DNA of 64,000 bases from Cerasibacillus sp036516575 (GTDB lineage Bacteria > Bacillota > Bacilli > Bacillales > Amphibacillaceae): contig NZ_DATBTY010000058.1 in assembly GCF_036516575.1 (NCBI RefSeq), positions 38,209 through 102,208 on the forward strand, read 5' to 3'. Below the pieces are notes generated by a model. That model saw only the letters and a list, made by a program, of their open reading frames with translations. It had not been told where the DNA came from and did no database searches. Positions 1 through 9,175 of the stretch are shown here, one piece after another; within the stretch, counting starts at the first letter, position 1, and each line of letters starts with the position of its first letter. The position numbers and the translations under genes are program-made.

Positions 1-74
1 TATACGATGGAAAATAGCTGAAAGTTATACTTTTGTGTTAGGATATGAGTAAACAGGATGAAGGGGAGATGAGA

Positions 75-1571
75 ATGGAGAAAAGATATTTATCATGGGA
101 TGCAACAGAAATTGCATCACTCATTCGTAATAAAGAAGTATCAGCAAAAGAAATGGTTGAATTAAGTTTTAAACAGCTTGAGAAAGTAAATCCTGAGTTA
201 AATGCAGTTGTTCACGATCGAAAAGAAAGCGTTTTAAAAGAAGCAGAAAAACATAAACCAGATCAAGGGCAGCTTTTTAGTGGTGTTCCGATTTTAATGA
301 AGGATATTTCCCAAGCTGTTGAAGGGGAACGTTTAACATCAGGTTCAAAATTATTTGATTCTTATATTGCTGAAGTGGATTCAAATTTCGTTAAGCGGAT
401 TCGTCAGGCGGGCTTTTTATTTACTGGACATACGAATACACCAGAATTTGGTCTGAAAAATATTACAGAGCCTGAATTATTTGGACCGACAAGGAATCCA
501 TGGAACACTGATTATTCACCTGGTGGCTCAAGTGGGGGTGCAGCGGCTGCAATTGCCTCTGGTGTTGTTCCTGTTGCAGGTGCCAGTGATGGTGGAGGAT
601 CGATTCGTATTCCGGCATCTTTTTCAGGTTTATTTGGATTAAAGCCAACACGCGGGCGTACACCAGTAGGACCAGGTGCAGGCAGACAATGGCACGGAGC
701 ATCAATTGATTTTGTTCTTAGTCGTACAGTCCGCGATAGTGCGGCGATGTTAGATGTGTTACAGACTGTCCAGCCAGAAGCAGCTTTTCAAACACCATTA
801 TTTCCTGGTAACTACCGCGATGAAATTTTAAAATCAATTAAACGTCCGCTACGAATTGGTTTTACAACGAAATCACCTGTTGATACACCAGTGTCAGAAG
901 TGGCTAAACAAGCGGTACATAAAACAGTTAAATGGCTAGAGGAACAAGGGCATCATATTGAAGAAGTAGATAGTCCAGTCGATGGCATTTTACTCATGAA
1001 AAATTATTATTTAATGAATAGTGGTGAGATTTCATCACTTGTTTATCAATTAGAACAAATGGTCGGCCGGGAGATCACGGCAGACGATGTAGAAATTGAG
1101 ACATGGTTATTAAACGAAGCAGGAAAAACCGTATCTGCTTCAGCGTTTTCGAGAAGCTTAGCAGCATGGGATGTAGCAGCAGCAGAAATGGCTCAACTGC
1201 ATGAAACATATGACTTATATATCACACCTGCTACTGCATATTCAGCACCGAAAATAGGTGAATTAACTCATTCAAGTGAGTCACAGGAGATGTTGCGTGA
1301 GAAGATTAAACGAGCCGATGCTAAAGGAAAGCAAGCAGTCATTTGGGATATGTTTCTACCAAGTTTAACATATACGCCGTTTACGCAACTAGCTAACTTA
1401 ACAGGCCAACCTGCTATGAGTCTACCAGTACATTTAACAGATAAAGGTCTACCAATTGGTGCCCAAGTGATAGCAAGTAAAGGTCAAGAACATGTTCTAT
1501 TACAATTAGCTTACCAAATTGAACAATCTAGTATTTGGCAAGGGATGAAAGGCAATCCTTATTTTAAATAA
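75..1571 (+). CDS. amidase signature family amidohydrolase
   Basis: Hydrolyses a carboxamide to acid and ammonia, presumably in the cytoplasm because no signal peptide is seen; the substrate cannot be read from the sequence. The amidase-signature triad is visible: Lys76 in PILMKD, cis-Ser152 in GGSSGG (150-155) and nucleophile Ser176 in DGGGSIRIP. Ser152 and Ser176 are 24 residues apart, as in GatA. At 498 residues it has the usual family length. An upstream in-frame ATG at 45 exists, but AAGGGGA at 61-67 sits 7 bases before the ATG at 75, so I take 75. The gene stands alone and ends in a hairpin terminator. It is not the GatA of this genome, which lies at 46.0-47.5 kb. Release of ammonia is of interest given the purine genes described below, but no link can be shown. 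Confidence 0.9.
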   Translation: MEKRYLSWDATEIASLIRNKEVSAKEMVELSFKQLEKVNPELNAVVHDRKESVLKEAEKHKPDQGQLFSGVPILMKDISQAVEGERLTSGSKLFDSYIAEVDSNFVKRIRQAGFLFTGHTNTPEFGLKNITEPELFGPTRNPWNTDYSPGGSSGGAAAAIASGVVPVAGASDGGGSIRIPASFSGLFGLKPTRGRTPVGPGAGRQWHGASIDFVLSRTVRDSAAMLDVLQTVQPEAAFQTPLFPGNYRDEILKSIKRPLRIGFTTKSPVDTPVSEVAKQAVHKTVKWLEEQGHHIEEVDSPVDGILLMKNYYLMNSGEISSLVYQLEQMVGREITADDVEIETWLLNEAGKTVSASAFSRSLAAWDVAAAEMAQLHETYDLYITPATAYSAPKIGELTHSSESQEMLREKIKRADAKGKQAVIWDMFLPSLTYTPFTQLANLTGQPAMSLPVHLTDKGLPIGAQVIASKGQEHVLLQLAYQIEQSSIWQGMKGNPYFK

Positions 1572-1586
1572 GTTTTATCAATAAGA

Positions 1587-1623
1587 CAAGCAGGGATAAC
1601 TTAGTTTATCCCCGCTTGTTTTT
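1587..1623 (+). terminator. Rho-independent terminator after the amidase
   Basis: The arms CAAGC and GCTTG, then GGGATAA and TTATCCC, form a stem with one mismatch and a short loop. A run of five T follows. It lies 16 bases after the amidase stop codon. Confidence 0.85.
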
Positions 1624-1667
1624 ATATGATTCGCTTGTGCTTAGGCTTCATAGTGTTTATTCCACTT

Positions 1668-2213
1668 GAGAGGCTGTATTGAAGCTTTAATGGGTTGTCT
1701 CGTTATGTTTTCATCGTACGAGAGGCTGCATTGAAGCTCCAACGCGCTGTCTCGTTATGTATTCATCACACGAGAGGCTGTATTGAAGTCTCAATGCGTT
1801 GTCTCGTTATGTATCCATCGCACGAGAGGCTGCATTGAAGCTCCAACGCGATGTCTCGTTATGTATTCATCGTATGAGAGGCTGCATTGAAGCTTGAACG
1901 CGTTGTCTCGTTATGTTTTTATCGTACGAGAGGCTGTATTGAAGTCTCAACGCGTTGTCTCGTTGTGTATTTATCGCACGAGAGGCTGTATTGAATCTCC
2001 AACGCGTTGCCTCGTTATGTATTCATCGCACGAGAGGCTGCATTGGAGCTTCAACGCGTTGTCTCGTTATGTATTAATCGTACGAGAGGCTGTATTAAAG
2101 CTTCAATGCGCTGTCTCGTTATGTATTCATCACACGAGAGGCTGCATTGAAGTCTCAATACGTTGTCTCGCAATGAACTTTTGTCTTGAGAGGTCGTATT
2201 GAAAGTTCCATCG
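1668..2213 (+). repeat. 52-bp tandem repeat array A (10 full units plus a partial)
   Basis: The block GAGAGG (or a close variant) begins at 1668, 1720, 1772, 1824, 1876, 1928, 1980, 2032, 2084, 2136 and 2188, so the period is exactly 52 bases eleven times. Each unit reads roughly GAGAGGCTGCATTGAAG, then CAACGCGTTG (a perfect 10-base palindrome in the best copies), then TCTCGTTATG, then about 12 more variable bases. TCTCGT of one unit and ACGAGA at the start of the next form an inverted repeat across the unit boundary. The array fills most of the gap between the amidase and the MoxR operon. A 102-codon reading frame crosses it, but the period is not a multiple of three and the frame is open only by chance. 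Related arrays lie at 20.75-21.19 kb and 33.59-33.78 kb. Function unknown. Confidence 0.95.
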
Positions 2214-2344
2214 TAAGTGATTAAGGGAATTGAGTATAGTAATCTACTTTCCAGTAAATACTAGATAAAAACTCTCTTTAACTAGCAGTCAACTTTTAGT
2301 ATAGTTAAGAGAAGGAGTATTTATTTGAAGGAGATGATTCGGAT

Positions 2345-3301
2345 ATGCAAGAGATTGTATCATTGAATAATAGAATATCTCAAGTTATCGATAATATTAA
2401 AAAGGTTATGATTGGTAAAGAAAATGTCATTGTACTAAGTTTAACGGCATTACTAGCAGAAGGACATGTTTTAATAGAAGATGTACCAGGTGTAGGAAAA
2501 ACGATGCTCGTTCGTTCATTAGCAAAATCGCTTGATTGTGATTTTACACGCATTCAATTTACACCAGATCTTTTGCCTTCTGATGTAACAGGTGTTTCGA
2601 TATATAATCCTAAAGAGATGGCATTTGAATTTCGACAGGGACCTATTTTTGGCAATGTCGTTTTAGCAGATGAAATTAATCGGACGTCCCCAAAAACCCA
2701 ATCCGCATTATTGGAAGGAATGGAAGAAAAAAGTATTACCACAGATGGAAAAACAACCGCACTTAAACGCCCATTCTTCGTTATGGCAACTCAGAATCCG
2801 ATAGAATATGAAGGAACATATCCACTTCCTGAGGCACAACTAGACCGATTTTTATTAAAAATAAATATGGGCTATCCGACAATGGAAGAAGAGTTAGAAA
2901 TGTTAGCACGCACGTCACAAAATCATCCAATCGACACGCTAGATTCTGTGATGACAATAGACGAATTGCTTCGTACGCAAGAAGAAGTAAAGGCAGTTTA
3001 TATAGATGAAACAGTGCAACAATATATCGTGAATTTAATTAGAGAATCACGAAAACATCCGAGTATATACCTTGGTGTTAGTCCGCGTGGTTCAATAGCT
3101 TTAATGAAGGCTGCTAAGGCTTATGCGTATATTAAAGGGCGTGATTTTGTTTTACCAGATGATGTGAAATATTTGGCTCCATTTGTGATGGCACATCGGA
3201 TTATTTTGCATTCGGAGGCAACTTATGAGGGCTTAACTCAATTACAAGTTATTGAGGCATTAATAGAAGATACGTATATTCCGATACGAAAGGAACTTTG
3301 A
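2345..3301 (+). CDS. yeaC: MoxR-type AAA+ ATPase (YeaC-like)
   Basis: AAA+ ATPase of the MoxR family, thought to act as a chaperone that works with DUF58/VWA partner proteins. Walker A is DVPGVGKT (residues 46-53), Walker B is VVLADEIN, and the sensor motif MATQNP follows. At 318 residues it has the normal length. GAAGGAGA sits about 10 bases upstream of the ATG. It is the first gene of a three-gene operon with a DUF58 protein and a membrane transglutaminase, the same order as yeaC-yeaD-yebA upstream of guaA in B. subtilis. The stop codon nearly touches the next start, so translation is probably coupled. Confidence 0.95.
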   Translation: MQEIVSLNNRISQVIDNIKKVMIGKENVIVLSLTALLAEGHVLIEDVPGVGKTMLVRSLAKSLDCDFTRIQFTPDLLPSDVTGVSIYNPKEMAFEFRQGPIFGNVVLADEINRTSPKTQSALLEGMEEKSITTDGKTTALKRPFFVMATQNPIEYEGTYPLPEAQLDRFLLKINMGYPTMEEELEMLARTSQNHPIDTLDSVMTIDELLRTQEEVKAVYIDETVQQYIVNLIRESRKHPSIYLGVSPRGSIALMKAAKAYAYIKGRDFVLPDDVKYLAPFVMAHRIILHSEATYEGLTQLQVIEALIEDTYIPIRKEL

Positions 3302-3303
3302 TC

Positions 3304-4560
3304 ATGAAATCATGGCGCTTCCTTGGACCATTTTTTGTCCTGACAATACTCATTGTCCTTTTTTCATTTGCCATGTTCCAAGGGGGATTTATTAGTTGGT
3401 TTTTGTTCTTTAGTTTTCTACCGCTCGTTATATATCAAATGGGACTCCTTTTCTATCCATTTCGGCAACTAGATGTGACAAGAACATTGTCCCATTCCAT
3501 TGGTTATGCTGGACAAAGCATTACGGTTGATATCACGATTAAGCGTAAAATACCATTCCCGCTTTTTTATTGTATTGTGGAAGAGGTGTTACCTGATTCA
3601 TTGCAACGAGTAGATACTGGATTTGATAAATATGTGCACATTGATGACCCAGATATCTATGAAGTGAAACGGCAAACAAAGCAGTTATTATTTCCGTTTT
3701 TCCGTCGCAAAATTAAAGCGTCATATACGATAAGCCAACTACCACGAGGAGAGCATCAATTGACCCAGATTCGTATTCGAACAGGAGATATCTTTGGTTT
3801 TATAAAAAAAGAGCACCATTTTCCTGCAAATGATACATTACTCGTTTTTCCAAATAAACGACGTATCCGTTTTACAAATACATTATACAGTTTGGAACAA
3901 GGGCAAGCGATTGTTCAGAGTAATGATTTTCGCCAAACAAATGTGGTCGTTGGTGTACGTGAATATTTACCAGGTGATAAATTTTCTTGGATTGATTGGA
4001 AGCAATCAGCTAAAAAGCAAGATATAATGACGAAGGAATTTGAACAAGAGAAAAGTATGGAAGCTTTTTTCATATTAGATGCTTCGTCTTCTAGTCAGTG
4101 GATTGCGTTTGAAGGGTTGATAGAAGTCATGTATGGCATGATGGATATGATCCACAAGACAAGTGATTCGAAAGTCGGTCTTCTTTCTATCGGGAAGGAA
4201 ACGTCCTATTTTCCATTCCATTTTGATGTCGGTTCCCGTGAGAAAGTGATGAAACATTTAGCCATGATTAAACCGGATCATAAAGACACGTTTACCGAGC
4301 AGTTACAAAGACAAACGACAGCATTGCCAACTCAATCCTTAGTATTTGTGTTTTCTTGTTCAGTCGACATCAGGTTTATTGAATCGATGAAAAAATTATA
4401 TATGAAGCATAAAAAAAGACTCCATGTTATTCTTTTACTTTCTAAACAACAATCTTTCGAGTTACAAGATGCCATTGATATGTTAACCGGACATCAAATT
4501 CGCTTGACAGTGCTCACTGAAACACAACTTGTCAAGGAGCCGTTGGAGGTGAGGGTATGA
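3304..4560 (+). CDS. yeaD: DUF58 membrane-anchored protein (YeaD-like)
   Basis: Two hydrophobic segments at the N-terminus (about residues 5-50) anchor the protein. A DUF58 core follows, with the signature REYLPGDKFSWIDW at about 219-232 and a von Willebrand-like fold after it. DUF58 proteins pair with MoxR ATPases and are often linked to cell envelope assembly; the exact role is unknown. A TTG at 3298 would overlap the previous gene, but AAAGGA at 3289-3294 is spaced for the ATG at 3304. The stop overlaps the next start as ATGA. Confidence 0.92.
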   Translation: MKSWRFLGPFFVLTILIVLFSFAMFQGGFISWFLFFSFLPLVIYQMGLLFYPFRQLDVTRTLSHSIGYAGQSITVDITIKRKIPFPLFYCIVEEVLPDSLQRVDTGFDKYVHIDDPDIYEVKRQTKQLLFPFFRRKIKASYTISQLPRGEHQLTQIRIRTGDIFGFIKKEHHFPANDTLLVFPNKRRIRFTNTLYSLEQGQAIVQSNDFRQTNVVVGVREYLPGDKFSWIDWKQSAKKQDIMTKEFEQEKSMEAFFILDASSSSQWIAFEGLIEVMYGMMDMIHKTSDSKVGLLSIGKETSYFPFHFDVGSREKVMKHLAMIKPDHKDTFTEQLQRQTTALPTQSLVFVFSCSVDIRFIESMKKLYMKHKKRLHVILLLSKQQSFELQDAIDMLTGHQIRLTVLTETQLVKEPLEVRV

Positions 4561-6749
4561 CAAAACTAGTGAAACAACCTACCGTATCGATGTGGTATTC
4601 GTCGATTTTATATTTCCTTGGATTCTTTTTGTTTCTCGAGTGGTTATATCCTTTACAACAGGTAACAGATACCGTGGACATGCATGTGTTTTTAGGATTT
4701 GCTGCGTTTTGCTTTGTGATGACACTCATACAGATCAACAAGCTTCTTAAATTTTTATTAAAGAGTGTTGGATTTTTATTTGTCCTTCATCATCTATTCT
4801 TTGATGATTCAATTTTTCAGTTTGTGTGGATTTGGGAAGTTATAGAGGATGTATTTCAACACATGAGTTTAATTTATCATCGGGAATGGTCCATGTTTTC
4901 GCCGATGTTTAGGAGTTTGTTATTCCTTGTGTTAATCTGGTTAATGAGTTATTTGATCCATTATTGGTTTGTCTATTCAAAGAGAATGACTGCGTTTATT
5001 TTACTAACCTTTAGTTATATTGCTGTCTTGGACACATTTACGGCATATGATGCAAAATGGGCGATTGTTCGTATCTTTATCTTCTCATTTATCGCTTTAG
5101 GTATGGCGCATTTAATAAAAGAGATTGAACGAGAGGGATTACGGTTATCCCTTTCTATAAAAAAACAATTAAAATGGATGATCCCGATTGTTGTGATTGT
5201 TATGTTCTCTACATTTATCGGCTATGCAGCACCAAAATGGGATGCTAAGTGGGATGACCCGGTTCCGTATCTTAAAGGTGTAACTGGTATAAATGGAAAA
5301 TCCATTAAAAAGGTCGGCTATGGTGAGGATGACTCGCGTTTAGGTGGGGATTTTGTTGAAGATGATACCCCCGTTTTTCAAGCAACCGTACAGAGCAAAC
5401 AGTATTGGCGAGTGGAAACGAAAGATCTGTATACCGGAAAGGGTTGGAAAAAGTCATCATCTGCAACATCAGTAATGGAAGATGTTGTCCCATTTTCAAC
5501 ATTTAACCCTATTATAGAATCTGAACGTATGGAAGCGATGATTGAATTTAAACCGCGAATGGAGATTCCGAAGCTTGTTTATCCATACGATATCGTTGAG
5601 GTGAAAGCGGACGATGGGGATACAACCTTCTTGGTGGATGATTCGCAAGCGATTCGTGTTGAAAAAGGTAAAATCAGTCAATATGAGTTAACTTATATTC
5701 AGCCTTCGTATCCGCTTGATGATTTAAAGCAATCCGAAAAGCCTAACGCGAATTCACCGATATTTGATTTAGAAGAGTATACTCAATTACCTGAGGAGTT
5801 ACCGATGAGAGTTCGCGAGTTAGCATTAGAAATCACGGAACCTTATGATACGTATTATGATCAAGTAAAAGCGATTGAACAATACTTTAATCAAAATGGT
5901 TTTGTTTACCAGACCAGTAATATACCGGTCCCTGGAGAAGAAGATGATTATGTTGATCAGTTTTTATTCGATACGAAAGCGGGATATTGTGATAACTATT
6001 CAACGTCCATGGTTGTTATGCTACGAACTTTAGATATCCCAGCTCGTTGGGTAAAGGGATTCACTGGGGGCGAAGAAGTCGACACAGTGACGAAAGCTGA
6101 TACGACATACCATGTTTATGAAGTGACGAATATGAATGCTCACTCTTGGGTCGAAGTCTTTTTCCCTGATGTAGGTTGGGTTCCATTTGAACCGACACAA
6201 GGCTTTTCTAACTTAGCTAACTTTCATACAGAAACAGATGCAGTCGATGAAGATATTTTGGAAGCTGAACCGGAGACTCCAGAATTAGATGAAGAGACTG
6301 ATGAGCAAGACATGCCAGAAGAACAAACAGAAGATACTTCTGCACCATCTGAGGTAGATGGAGAAACAGATACGAAATGGCCAATGCGAATCCTCATAGG
6401 GTCTCTAATCATTATACTTATCGTTGGCGGCATTATGATTTACCGCAAACGATTGTATCTTGAAACCTTGTGGGTTGAAAAAAGGTGGGAAAGAAAACAA
6501 GATGCTCAAGCATTTCAAAATCTCTATCATCACCTCCTGAAAATTTTACAACAATATGACAAGGAAAAAGTTTCATATTATACATTACGTGAATATGCCA
6601 GTCAAGTGGATTTAAGGTATGATACAAACGCAATGAGGAAATTAACTGGACTGTATGAACATGTTCTTTATCGAGGAGTTAAAAAGGTTGATACTGCTGA
6701 AGAAATCACGCAATTATGGAAAGATTTAATCAAACGGATAATGGGTTGA
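4557..6749 (+). CDS. yebA: membrane transglutaminase-like protein (YebA-like)
   Basis: About six hydrophobic segments fill the first 220 residues, followed by a large extracytoplasmic part, one more membrane helix near residue 615 and a cytoplasmic tail. The transglutaminase-like core shows Cys478 in GYCDNYS and His529 in NAHSWVEVF. The usual third residue is replaced by Glu545 in PFEPT rather than the more common Asp. An acidic, Glu/Asp-rich linker precedes the last helix. Such proteins occur next to MoxR and DUF58 genes and are suspected to act on envelope proteins; the substrate is unknown. It overlaps the DUF58 gene by four bases. Confidence 0.92.
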   Translation: MTKLVKQPTVSMWYSSILYFLGFFLFLEWLYPLQQVTDTVDMHVFLGFAAFCFVMTLIQINKLLKFLLKSVGFLFVLHHLFFDDSIFQFVWIWEVIEDVFQHMSLIYHREWSMFSPMFRSLLFLVLIWLMSYLIHYWFVYSKRMTAFILLTFSYIAVLDTFTAYDAKWAIVRIFIFSFIALGMAHLIKEIEREGLRLSLSIKKQLKWMIPIVVIVMFSTFIGYAAPKWDAKWDDPVPYLKGVTGINGKSIKKVGYGEDDSRLGGDFVEDDTPVFQATVQSKQYWRVETKDLYTGKGWKKSSSATSVMEDVVPFSTFNPIIESERMEAMIEFKPRMEIPKLVYPYDIVEVKADDGDTTFLVDDSQAIRVEKGKISQYELTYIQPSYPLDDLKQSEKPNANSPIFDLEEYTQLPEELPMRVRELALEITEPYDTYYDQVKAIEQYFNQNGFVYQTSNIPVPGEEDDYVDQFLFDTKAGYCDNYSTSMVVMLRTLDIPARWVKGFTGGEEVDTVTKADTTYHVYEVTNMNAHSWVEVFFPDVGWVPFEPTQGFSNLANFHTETDAVDEDILEAEPETPELDEETDEQDMPEEQTEDTSAPSEVDGETDTKWPMRILIGSLIIILIVGGIMIYRKRLYLETLWVEKRWERKQDAQAFQNLYHHLLKILQQYDKEKVSYYTLREYASQVDLRYDTNAMRKLTGLYEHVLYRGVKKVDTAEEITQLWKDLIKRIMG

Positions 6750-6796
6750 CCAAGCTTTTTACAGTTAGTAAAATATAATAATAAATAATATGTCAT

Positions 6797-6929
6797 GACA
6801 TGGATATACTTGTTAAGGAAAAAGGAATTAATCTTAACTCGTTATCCATGTCGGTTATGTCGTAACCTGAATTTTGCCTTTTGTGCTGATTCGTCAGGAA
6901 TCAAATGCAAGAACAACATTCGGGTTTTT
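6797..6929 (+). promoter_or_regulatory. structured leader upstream of guaA
   Basis: Three inverted repeats follow one another. GACATGGATA (6797-6806) pairs perfectly with TATCCATGTC (6843-6852) and encloses GTTAAG/CTTAAC. GGTTA/TAACC flanks TGTCG at 6853-6867. CCTGAAT (6866-6872) can pair with ATTCGGG (6918-6924), which is followed by five T. The second and third helices share two C residues, so they may be mutually exclusive, as in attenuators. The purine riboswitch core (the TTTCTACC joint and GACTA) is absent here, and no PurR box is seen. It may be a new leader, or simply the terminator of the upstream operon with extra hairpins. Confidence 0.5.
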
Positions 6930-6955
6930 AAAATTTATCAGATTGGAGAGAAACG

Positions 6956-8488
6956 ATGAGTAACCGTGAGATGATTTTAGTCATAGATTTTGGTAGCCAG
7001 TTTAGTCAAGTTATTACAAGACGAGTAAGGGAATTAGGGGTTTATAGTGAGATGTATTCCTACCGTTTATCACTTGATAAGATTAAGGAATTGAATCCAG
7101 CGGGTATCATTTTATCAAGTGGTCCTCATAGTGTACTTGACGAAAAAGCGACACATTCAGCTGAAGGCATTTTTGACCTAGGTATTCCAATCTTTGGCAT
7201 CGGCTACGGCATGCAATTAATAGCTGACCATTTTGGTGGTAAAATAGAAGCTGCTAACAAAGTAGCTTACGAAAAAGGAACAATGACCGTTACAGATGCA
7301 GGTGAGCTTTTAAAAAACACAAGTGAGACGCAAACAGTTTGGTTAGATCAAGGTGATCAAGTTACTGATGTACCAGAAGGGTTTAAAGTACATGCGACGA
7401 GTGAAAACGTCGTTCTGGCAATGAGTCATCCTGATAAGAAATTATACGGTGTTCAGTTCCATCCAGAAGTAAAACATACAACACACGGAACAGATATTTT
7501 GAAAAACTTTTTATATCATATTTGTGGTTGCCGCAAAGAATGGACAATGAAGAATTATATTGACATTCAAGTTAAAAAGATACGTGAACAAGTTGGTGAC
7601 CGAAATGTACTATGTGCACTAAGTGGTGGTGTCGATTCTTCAGTTGTGGCTGTTCTAATCCATAAGGCAATTGGCGATCAACTGACATGTATTTTTGTCG
7701 ACCACGGATTACTTAGAAAAAATGAAGCAAAAGAAGTGATGGAAGTCTTCACTAAAGAATTCCATATGAATGTGATTCAAATTGATGCAAAAGAACGTTT
7801 TCTCTCTAAATTAGCAGGGGTAAGCGATCCAGAAAAGAAACGCAAAATTATCGGAAACGAATTCATTTACGTATTTGATGATGAAGCAGCTAAATTAGAA
7901 AATATGGATTTCCTCGCTCAAGGGACACTTTACACAGACATTATTGAAAGTGGAACAGAAACAGCTCAAACAATTAAATCACATCATAATGTCGGTGGCT
8001 TACCAGAAGATATGGAGTTTGAGTTAATTGAACCACTAAATACATTATTTAAAGATGAAGTTCGTGAGCTTGGTACTCAATTAGGTATTCCAGATCATAT
8101 CGTTTGGCGCCAACCGTTCCCAGGTCCTGGTTTAGCAATCCGTGTTCTCGGTGAAGTCACAGAGGAAAAACTAGAAATCGTTCGTGAATCGGATGCTATT
8201 CTACGTGAGGAAATTAGAAACGCAGGTCTAGAACGGGAAATTTGGCAATACTTTACGGTACTTCCGAACATTCGCAGTGTCGGAGTAAGTGGTGATCAAC
8301 GGACATACGATCATACGATAGGAATCCGTGCGGTTAATTCAGTTGACGGGATGACATCTGACTGGGCGAGAATTCCATGGGATGTATTAGATAAAATCTC
8401 ATCTCGAATTGTCCATGAAGTGGAACACGTAAATCGTGTCGTCTACGATGTAACGAGCAAGCCGCCTGCGACGATTGAGTGGGAGTAA
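6956..8488 (+). CDS. guaA: GMP synthase with a degenerate glutaminase site
   Basis: Amination of XMP to GMP. Full length at 510 residues: class I glutaminase domain (about 8-190), ATP-pyrophosphatase domain with SGGVDSS at 223-229, and a normal C-terminal dimerisation domain ending in KPPATIEWE. The glutaminase nucleophile is missing: the block that normally reads GICYGMQ is GIGYGMQ here, with codon GGC (7202-7204) giving Gly83. His169 and Glu171 of FHPEV remain. Other parts of the glutamine site have changed too: SGGP reads SSGP (54-57) and the SHGD segment reads DQGD (131-134). The synthetase part looks fully conserved. The family can aminate XMP with free ammonia through this domain alone, so I infer an ammonia-dependent enzyme. 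It follows a structured leader and precedes a terminator. Confidence 0.97.
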   Translation: MSNREMILVIDFGSQFSQVITRRVRELGVYSEMYSYRLSLDKIKELNPAGIILSSGPHSVLDEKATHSAEGIFDLGIPIFGIGYGMQLIADHFGGKIEAANKVAYEKGTMTVTDAGELLKNTSETQTVWLDQGDQVTDVPEGFKVHATSENVVLAMSHPDKKLYGVQFHPEVKHTTHGTDILKNFLYHICGCRKEWTMKNYIDIQVKKIREQVGDRNVLCALSGGVDSSVVAVLIHKAIGDQLTCIFVDHGLLRKNEAKEVMEVFTKEFHMNVIQIDAKERFLSKLAGVSDPEKKRKIIGNEFIYVFDDEAAKLENMDFLAQGTLYTDIIESGTETAQTIKSHHNVGGLPEDMEFELIEPLNTLFKDEVRELGTQLGIPDHIVWRQPFPGPGLAIRVLGEVTEEKLEIVRESDAILREEIRNAGLEREIWQYFTVLPNIRSVGVSGDQRTYDHTIGIRAVNSVDGMTSDWARIPWDVLDKISSRIVHEVEHVNRVVYDVTSKPPATIEWE

Positions 8489-8498
8489 GGGAGAAGGA

Positions 8499-8540
8499 GA
8501 GCTGAAAACCTTTGCTTACAAGGGTTTCGGCTCTTTACTC
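8499..8540 (+). terminator. terminator after guaA
   Basis: GAGCTGAAA and TTTCGGCTC form a stem with one G-U pair, extended by CCTTTG/CAAGGG, around a short loop. The T-rich tail is interrupted. Confidence 0.7.
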
Positions 8541-8695
8541 TATTTTCATTGCATTGTTATTGCGTTATTTGTTTTTAAACCTTTACGTAGGTAACGAGCA
8601 GTGAATTGATTCTTAGGTGAAGTATCTTTATTTTCTGTTTATACCAGGGTAAGAAAATATCCTTGGAATCTCACTTACGCTTATTTGGATCCATC

Positions 8696-9157
8696 TTATT
8701 TTCCTTCTGCAGCAACTACAGGCATAAAAATGGTGAGTTCTTGATTGCCATCAGGAAGCTCTTTATATAATTCTACAATTAGGTGTTCCTGAGAATGACA
8801 ATATTCACTTTGGTAAATCCATTGATCAAGTTGTGTGTAAAATTCCCCCATGCGACCTGCATCAAATATGGTTTCGAATACTGCATATGTTCCATTCAAA
8901 AGTACTTTCTCCATATCCTTAGGTATTTCTTGTTTATCTTTAGTGTCTAGGGCTATTCCTGTAAAAAAGTAACCTACTTCATGATTGTCATGTTTCTTCG
9001 GTTCATAAATGATGTATTGTTGCTTTTTATCGATTCCAAGCTCTTTCATACGTTGTTTTGTTTGCAGTACCTTTTCCGGAATAATACTGGGATACAAATC
9101 AAATTTAGCTGTATGTTTAATCCCTATGCACTGCAAATCCAATTGTATAATCTTCAC
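8696..9157 (-). CDS. GyrI-like small-molecule-binding domain protein
   Basis: A 153-residue protein resembling the GyrI-like/AraC effector-binding fold, in which two beta-alpha-beta halves form a ligand cleft. No DNA-binding domain is present, so it is either a stand-alone binding protein or a regulator remnant. AAGGTG lies just upstream of the start on the minus strand. It is preceded, 18 bases away on the same strand, by a second GyrI-like fragment, and the two are probably co-transcribed. The assignment rests on overall pattern rather than a diagnostic motif. Confidence 0.6.
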   Translation of the reverse strand: MKIIQLDLQCIGIKHTAKFDLYPSIIPEKVLQTKQRMKELGIDKKQQYIIYEPKKHDNHEVGYFFTGIALDTKDKQEIPKDMEKVLLNGTYAVFETIFDAGRMGEFYTQLDQWIYQSEYCHSQEHLIVELYKELPDGNQELTIFMPVVAAEGK

Positions 9158-9175
9158 CTTTTTTACACCCTCGTT

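Noticed and set aside
45..1571. The first amidase as a second GatA supplying ammonia to purine enzymes
   Set aside because: It lacks GatA-specific context and partners; the amidase family is broad, and no sequence evidence links it to GuaA, PurF or PurL.
1894..2202. A 102-codon frame with internally repeated amino-acid sequence
   Set aside because: It is the 52-bp array read through three shifting frames; there is no ribosome site, and one unit avoids a stop only because TGA is mutated to TGG.
1668..2213. CRISPR array or integron attC array
   Set aside because: Units are contiguous with no unique spacers, no cas or integrase gene is adjacent, and the attC core GTTRRRY is not present.
6780..6955. 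Purine riboswitch before guaA
   Set aside because: The joint sequences (TTTCTACC-like, GACTA) and the three-way stem arrangement are absent, although pbuG and purE have clear examples.
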